Below are positions 61,199 to 64,000 of a DNA stretch of 64,000 nt, piece after piece. The stretch lies in NCBI GenBank assembly GCA_030272155.1, contig CP126207.1, forward strand, positions 2,108,001 through 2,172,000. The letters are read 5' to 3'. Source of the stretch: Tetradesmus obliquus (Eukaryota > Chlorophyta > Chlorophyceae > Sphaeropleales > Scenedesmaceae). Under the pieces are notes generated by a model, which worked only from the letters and a program-made list of their open reading frames with translations, searched no databases and was not told the DNA's origin. Positions within the stretch are counted from its first letter, which is position 1, and every line of letters begins with the position of its first letter. The translations under genes were made by a program, and so were the position numbers.

Positions 61199-63111
61199 CT
61201 ACCTCAGGCCTGGTGGGGCATACAGCCCACCACTGTTAATGATTGCCTGGTAGGTTGCTGGGAGGCTATCAATATCAGCCTGGACAGAAGCAGCTGGGTA
61301 GGCAAAGAACAATTCCACCAACTTGGCTATGCACTCCTTGTCATTGGGCTTGTTGTTCCAGCGCGCATAACGCCAGGCTGTCATTGCCTGGGTCAGGTAT
61401 GCATGCACATGCTCCACTACCTTGTGCATGTCAGGACTCAGGGCTGGCAAACTCAAAAGCCTGCCTGCAGGCCAGATGCCTAGCGACGCAAGCTCAGCCT
61501 TGGTGTGGGCTGTGCTGTTGTCCTGTGACAGCAGCCAGGGCGCGTGGCGCTGCAAACCCAGGCGTTCTGAGATGGTGTCCAGGTTGAGGTTGAGGTCCCA
61601 GATGCAATCCTCATACTCATCAGCTGTCATGCCTGTTGCCTCCTCATTTGTGGTGGTCTGCAGGTACCAGCAGCAGTGCAGGCAGCAGCACAGCAGCAGC
61701 GGCACGCGGCGGCAGGCCCAGGGGGAAGTTTAGCAAGGAGGCTGAACAGCTGTATAAGCCAGAATTAAACTACATGCTGCTGAAGGACCAAGCAGCATAC
61801 AGCACCCTCAAGCTTGTGTTCAAGTGCAAGTGCTGCAACAGGAAGCACACAAGGCTGCTGGCACTGCAAACAGCATCCCGTGGCCAGCAGCCATTCGCAT
61901 GCCACGTGTGCACGCGCAGGGGCAGCAAGCATGAGAGGTTGCTGTATCAATTGCTGGACCAGTCTGCAGCTGTTGACTGCTATGCTGTTGAGGCAGTTGC
62001 TATTAGCAAGAAGATACAGCTGCAGGTAGCTGGCAGCAGCAAGGGGCTGTGGCTGAACCGGCACAAGTGGGATGCCATGCTGCTGAAGCCACACAGCTTG
62101 CTGATTGAGGTTCAAGGGGAGCAACACATAGATACAGAGGATGGCAGGCGCAACAACCGGGGTGACACGCTGGCAATCAGGCAAGCCAAGGATGAGGCAC
62201 TGGCAACAGCAGCACTGGCCTTTGGGTTCAGTGTGCTGTGGCTTCACGCGGGTGCTGCTGATGACCCGTGCGGCCGCGCCGTGCGCTGGGCAGCAGCTCT
62301 GCAGCAGGCGGTGCAGCACGTTACTGCTGGCAGGCCCCCCAAGCTGTTCATGGCATGAACTCACCCGGTAAGCACAGCCCTCCCTGTCCCATGGCATGCC
62401 AGTTGTGCCTGTGAAGAACTTGATCCACACAGGCCCCAGCTGGTAGTTGACGCCAATGATGTACTTCAGCTTGATCGTCTTGCGGTTGCGCGTGAGCCGT
62501 GGCATGCTCCAGGCAAAGTCCTCTGCATCGCTGCTATACCAGCCCCTGGTGCAGCATTGGCTGAGGCACATCACCTTTTCATCCACATACACCACCCAAG
62601 GCTTCTGCTCCTCAAACACCTGCAGCTTCTCACCACACGATGTCACCCTGTCCCGCTTGTGCTGCGCGTCCAGGTAGGGCCGGTTGCGCACCTTGCCATA
62701 CTGGAAGTGCGGGTCAATCTGCCTCATGTGCCTGGTCAGGGTCTCGCCGGAGACGCCAGCGGCTGTGATGATGTCACGCACCACGGGGTTGGTTGTCATG
62801 AGCGCGTGTACCGACTCGTACGGCCGCGGCCTGCCTGCTGCATACCAGTTGAGGCATTCAGCATAGCATGTGTGCGTCTGAGCATCAGTCAGTTTTGGCG
62901 GACGGCCGCTGCCTGACTCAGGGACGACAATGTTGCCGTCAACATCCATGCGCGGGCCCCAAATCCGCATGTATTGCAGTGGATTAGAGGGCACAGGCAG
63001 GCCTGCGTCCTCTAGCATGGTGCGCATGGCCGCTGTGGCTGCATTGACATTGCCCCTGTTGGCCCTGTATGCAAGGCCAGCGGCAGCCTCCAGGCCGACT
63101 GTCAAGGTCAT
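61199..63111 (-). CDS. DDE transposase, copy 18
   Basis: Exon 1 63111-62365, intron 62364-61658, exon 2 61657-61199. Complete although its repeat unit is cut by the window end. Same protein as the reference copy. Confidence 0.86.
61774..62358 (+). CDS. Vsr-like/EDxHD nuclease, copy 18
   Basis: Antisense in intron 61658-62364; identical protein to the copy at 3814-4398. Confidence 0.72.
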   Translation: MLLKDQAAYSTLKLVFKCKCCNRKHTRLLALQTASRGQQPFACHVCTRRGSKHERLLYQLLDQSAAVDCYAVEAVAISKKIQLQVAGSSKGLWLNRHKWDAMLLKPHSLLIEVQGEQHIDTEDGRRNNRGDTLAIRQAKDEALATAALAFGFSVLWLHAGAADDPCGRAVRWAAALQQAVQHVTAGRPPKLFMA

Positions 63112-63299
63112 GTTCTGCAGTTACAGTACAAACCCTAGTCAGTGGTGAACCTTGGACATGAGCAGTAGTGACGCCGGCGGTGCTTGGTTGAGGGTGCGGC
63201 TTGGCTGTGCAGACGGCATTAGCATGCTATGTCATTGTGTAGCACTGTATTGTGAATGCAGTATTGTCTGTTGAGTAATCATGAATATTTAATTGAAGT

Positions 63300-64000
63300 C
63301 ACTGGGTCTCATAAAGATTCTCGCCTCGTACATGCAGGTACATAGTCAAGATCCGTATGCATCTATTGGTGTGCTCAGATTGTGCGCAGCCTGCGTGCAT
63401 GTCCAGAAAACCGAGTTTACGTATGTCCCTGGGCGCCCTAAGAAACTGCGGGGATTTGCGTGTTTTGGCCCTGCTGTGCTGCTTCGAGTGAAACATAAAA
63501 AGTATGCTTGCATCTGACAGCAGCAGCAGGGCTGACCATGCACTGTGGGCTTGTGTGTGCTTCTGTGATGGCATTACATTGCTGGTGTGCACTCGTGATG
63601 TTCGCCCTGCCTGGCTTTGCTACTTGCAAATAACGCGTTTTGTGCATCTCGATAATTTGGGTGTGACACAGTGATGCAGCGCGCTGCAGCAGCAGCCCAG
63701 CTGGCCCACCTGCTGCCTGCAACCAGCTCCTGGCCCCTTGCTGTGCTGATGTGTGCTGTTGGCAGCCTTGCCCCAAGTACCGTTTTCGTTGCTGTTCTGT
63801 GCGGAAGTTACATGTGCTGAAAAGCAGTACTTCTGGGGGGTCGACAGCAGCAGCAGCACGCAGCACAGCAGGAGTGCATGCATTCAGCCTCTTCAGCCCT
63901 GCATTGTGTGCCTGTGGTAACCGTCCTTACACGTACGAGTTTGCGATTGATACTGTTGCAACTCAGATACTTGGCAGGCAAAAGGCCCTGTGAGAATGAA
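63300..64000. mobile_element. CACTA-type element, copy 18, cut by window end
   Basis: The left terminus CACTGGGTCTCATA is at 63300-63313 with AGT before it. The last 14 bases, which form the right inverted repeat, fall beyond the window; the preceding 701 bases match the other copies. Confidence 0.88.

Larger units (their letters stand above)
1..64000. repeat. Head-to-tail tandem array of a 3,667-bp unit
   Basis: The window is filled by one direct repeat of period 3,667 bp, all copies in the same orientation. Taking the sequence catgcctgttgcc as an arbitrary phase, copies start at 1, 3668, 7335, 11002, 13957, 17624, 21291, 24958, 28625, 32292, 35959, 39626, 43293, 46960, 50627, 54294, 57961 and 61628; the last is cut by the window end. 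Every translated frame is the same in all copies, and lines compared between units 1 and 17 and between units 2 and 18 are identical. Unit 11002-13956 is 2,955 bp because a transposon has excised from it. Each unit holds a transposase gene, a nuclease frame antisense in its intron, and a CACTA-type element. The array runs off both ends, so its true length and genomic flanks are unknown. It may be a satellite, a recent amplification or an integrated circle concatemer. Confidence 0.99.

Noticed and set aside
1..64000. Regular spacing suggestive of a CRISPR array or a bacterial repeat locus
   Set aside because: The repeated unit is 3.67 kb with genes and an intron, and there are no short repeats with unique spacers.

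Overview
The whole window is one head-to-tail tandem array. A 3,667-bp unit repeats from the first base to the last with no unique flank on either side. There are 17 periods plus 2,373 bases of an eighteenth. With an arbitrary phase, units start at 1, 3668, 7335, 11002, 13957, 17624, 21291, 24958, 28625, 32292, 35959, 39626, 43293, 46960, 50627, 54294, 57961 and 61628. All predicted proteins are identical from unit to unit, and the stretches compared base by base showed no substitution. The one structural difference is in the unit starting at 11002, which is 712 bp shorter.

The DNA looks like the nuclear genome of a chlorophyte green alga (inference). It is moderately GC-rich and full of CAG/CTG runs. 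The main gene has an intron with green-algal style borders (GTGAGT ... CTGCAG). There are no bacterial operons, ribosome binding sites, rRNA or tRNA genes.

Each unit has three parts. (1) On the minus strand is a two-exon DDE transposase gene of the IS630/Tc1/mariner superfamily: 401 residues, triad D177, D295 and E331, DD35E spacing. (2) Its single 707-bp intron carries on the opposite strand an open frame for a Vsr-like/EDxHD-type (PD-(D/E)XK-related) nuclease with a zinc-ribbon-like cysteine cluster and a GEQH active-site motif. (3) Upstream of the transposase is a 715-bp non-autonomous CACTA-type (CMC superfamily) element with 14-bp terminal inverted repeats and a 3-bp AGT target duplication. 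The remaining sequence (about 850 bp downstream of the transposase and 188 bp upstream of it) has no recognisable gene.

The short unit explains itself. The missing 712 bp are the CACTA element less three bases. What remains is AGT-CTG-AGT: both target duplications plus one terminal base from the left end and two from the right. That is a classic cut-and-paste excision footprint. The CACTA element was therefore in the founding unit before amplification, and one copy left later, which implies a CACTA transposase source active after the array formed.

The most unusual arrangement is the nuclease gene lying antisense inside the transposase intron, between the first and second catalytic aspartates, in at least 17 complete copies. 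By analogy with other transposon-borne nucleases it may help the element persist or home, but that is inference. No convincing terminal repeats of the Tc1-like element itself were found, so its exact ends remain open.
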